NCBI GenBank assembly: GCA_019689615.1
Contig: JADGHD010000367.1
Coordinates: 1-5,460 of the forward strand
Direction: 5' to 3'
Length of the DNA: 5,460 nt
From: Frankia sp.
GTDB lineage: Bacteria > Actinomycetota > Actinomycetes > Frankiales > Frankiaceae
Shown here: positions 5,095 through 5,460 of the stretch, in pieces
How the letters are laid out: every line of letters begins with the position of its first letter
Numbering within the stretch: position 1 is the first letter of the stretch
The notes under the pieces: generated by a model
What the model saw: the letters and a program-made list of their open reading frames with translations, nothing else
Databases searched by the model: none
What the model was told of the DNA's origin: nothing
Made by a program: the position numbers and the translations under genes

Positions 5095-5460
5095 GCCTGC
5101 GGGCGCGCGGCGTCGGCCGGCTGGGCCGTCGGCGGCAGCGTCCAGCCGCCCTCGGCGAGCTCGCCGTCGGGGCTGACGACGGCCCAGTCGACCACCCGGT
5201 TCGCCGGCACGGTCGCCGGCCGGCCCATCCGGACGTGCGCCAGCGCGGGATGCACGGCGTCGTTGAGCCAGCGGCCCCGCAGCTGCGACGGCACCGGCCA
5301 CGCGGTGACCAGCACCCAGGGCAGCTCGGGCTCGTCGCCGCCGGGGACGGGCAGGTGGTCCCGGACGAGCAGGTGACCAAGCGGCGGGAGCTGGCCGCGC
5401 AGGAAGCGCTGGCGGATCCGGGCGAGCTGGGCGCGGGCCAGGGCCACCGCGGCCGGGTCT
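5091..5460 (-). CDS. DUF2314-like protein, C-terminal part (runs off the right edge)
   Basis: The minus-strand frame is open to the window edge, giving at least 122 residues; a GTG at 5447 (giving 118 aa) is possible but has no compelling reason to be the true start, so I treat the gene as 5'-truncated. The visible part has a helical basic segment (RAQLARIRQRFLRGQ). It is followed by PWVLVTAWP, LRGRWLND, the spaced HVRMGR, then RVVDWAVVSPDGELAEGG. The order of a W-V strand, G-x-W/L-x-N, V-x-x-G and a D-W-x-x-x-x-x-D-G-x-x-x-G-G end resembles DUF2314 proteins, whose function is unknown. This assignment is from memory of the pattern and is moderate. No membrane segment is seen. The stop is 15 bases from the stop of the PhzF-like gene on the other strand. 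Confidence 0.65.
   Translation of the reverse strand, partial: DPAAVALARAQLARIRQRFLRGQLPPLGHLLVRDHLPVPGGDEPELPWVLVTAWPVPSQLRGRWLNDAVHPALAHVRMGRPATVPANRVVDWAVVSPDGELAEGGWTLPPTAQPADAARPQA

Noticed and set aside
3182..5176. Very long plus-strand open frame (664 aa) opposite corA and through the PhzF-like gene
   Set aside because: It crosses a divergent promoter region and overlaps two well-supported genes in other frames; typical GC-rich shadow.

Overview
The window is high-GC DNA (roughly 70% by eye) whose coding stretches have third positions that are mostly G or C. GTG and TTG start codons occur. Together with a c-di-AMP riboswitch in front of an NlpC/P60 hydrolase, this points to an actinobacterium. 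A Frankia-like or related soil actinomycete is my inference; nothing here fixes the genus.

Layout, left to right: (1) 1-29 is a perfect inverted repeat, probably the terminator of a gene outside the window, followed by about 300 bases with no convincing gene. (2) 330-1385, minus strand, encodes an exported NlpC/P60 peptidoglycan hydrolase with an Ig-like spacer domain. Its leader (about 1403-1588) carries the hallmark sequences of the ydaO-yuaA (c-di-AMP) riboswitch, with a plausible sigma-70 type promoter just upstream. (3) 1651-2250 is a gene-poor stretch with several stem-loops, some mutually exclusive. (4) 2251-2613, minus, encodes a small coiled-coil protein of unknown function whose start is uncertain. 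(5) 2789-4075, minus, encodes a CorA magnesium transporter with a Gly-rich N-terminal extension. (6) 4076-4355 is a divergent intergenic region with a perfect 10-bp inverted repeat. (7) 4356-5075, plus, encodes a PhzF-like isomerase family protein. (8) 5091-5460, minus, is the C-terminal part of a DUF2314-like protein running off the right edge; it converges on the PhzF-like gene across a short hairpin that contains both stop codons.

How the genes work together: corA and the coiled-coil gene lie head-to-tail and may be co-transcribed. The NlpC/P60 gene appears to have its own promoter and riboswitch, so cell-wall hydrolysis would respond to c-di-AMP. The corA and PhzF-like genes are divergent and may share a control region. 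I see no mobile element, CRISPR array, tRNA, rRNA or clear multi-gene novel system. The most rewarding parts are the riboswitch-hydrolase unit, the structured intergenic region, and the palindromes at starts and stops.
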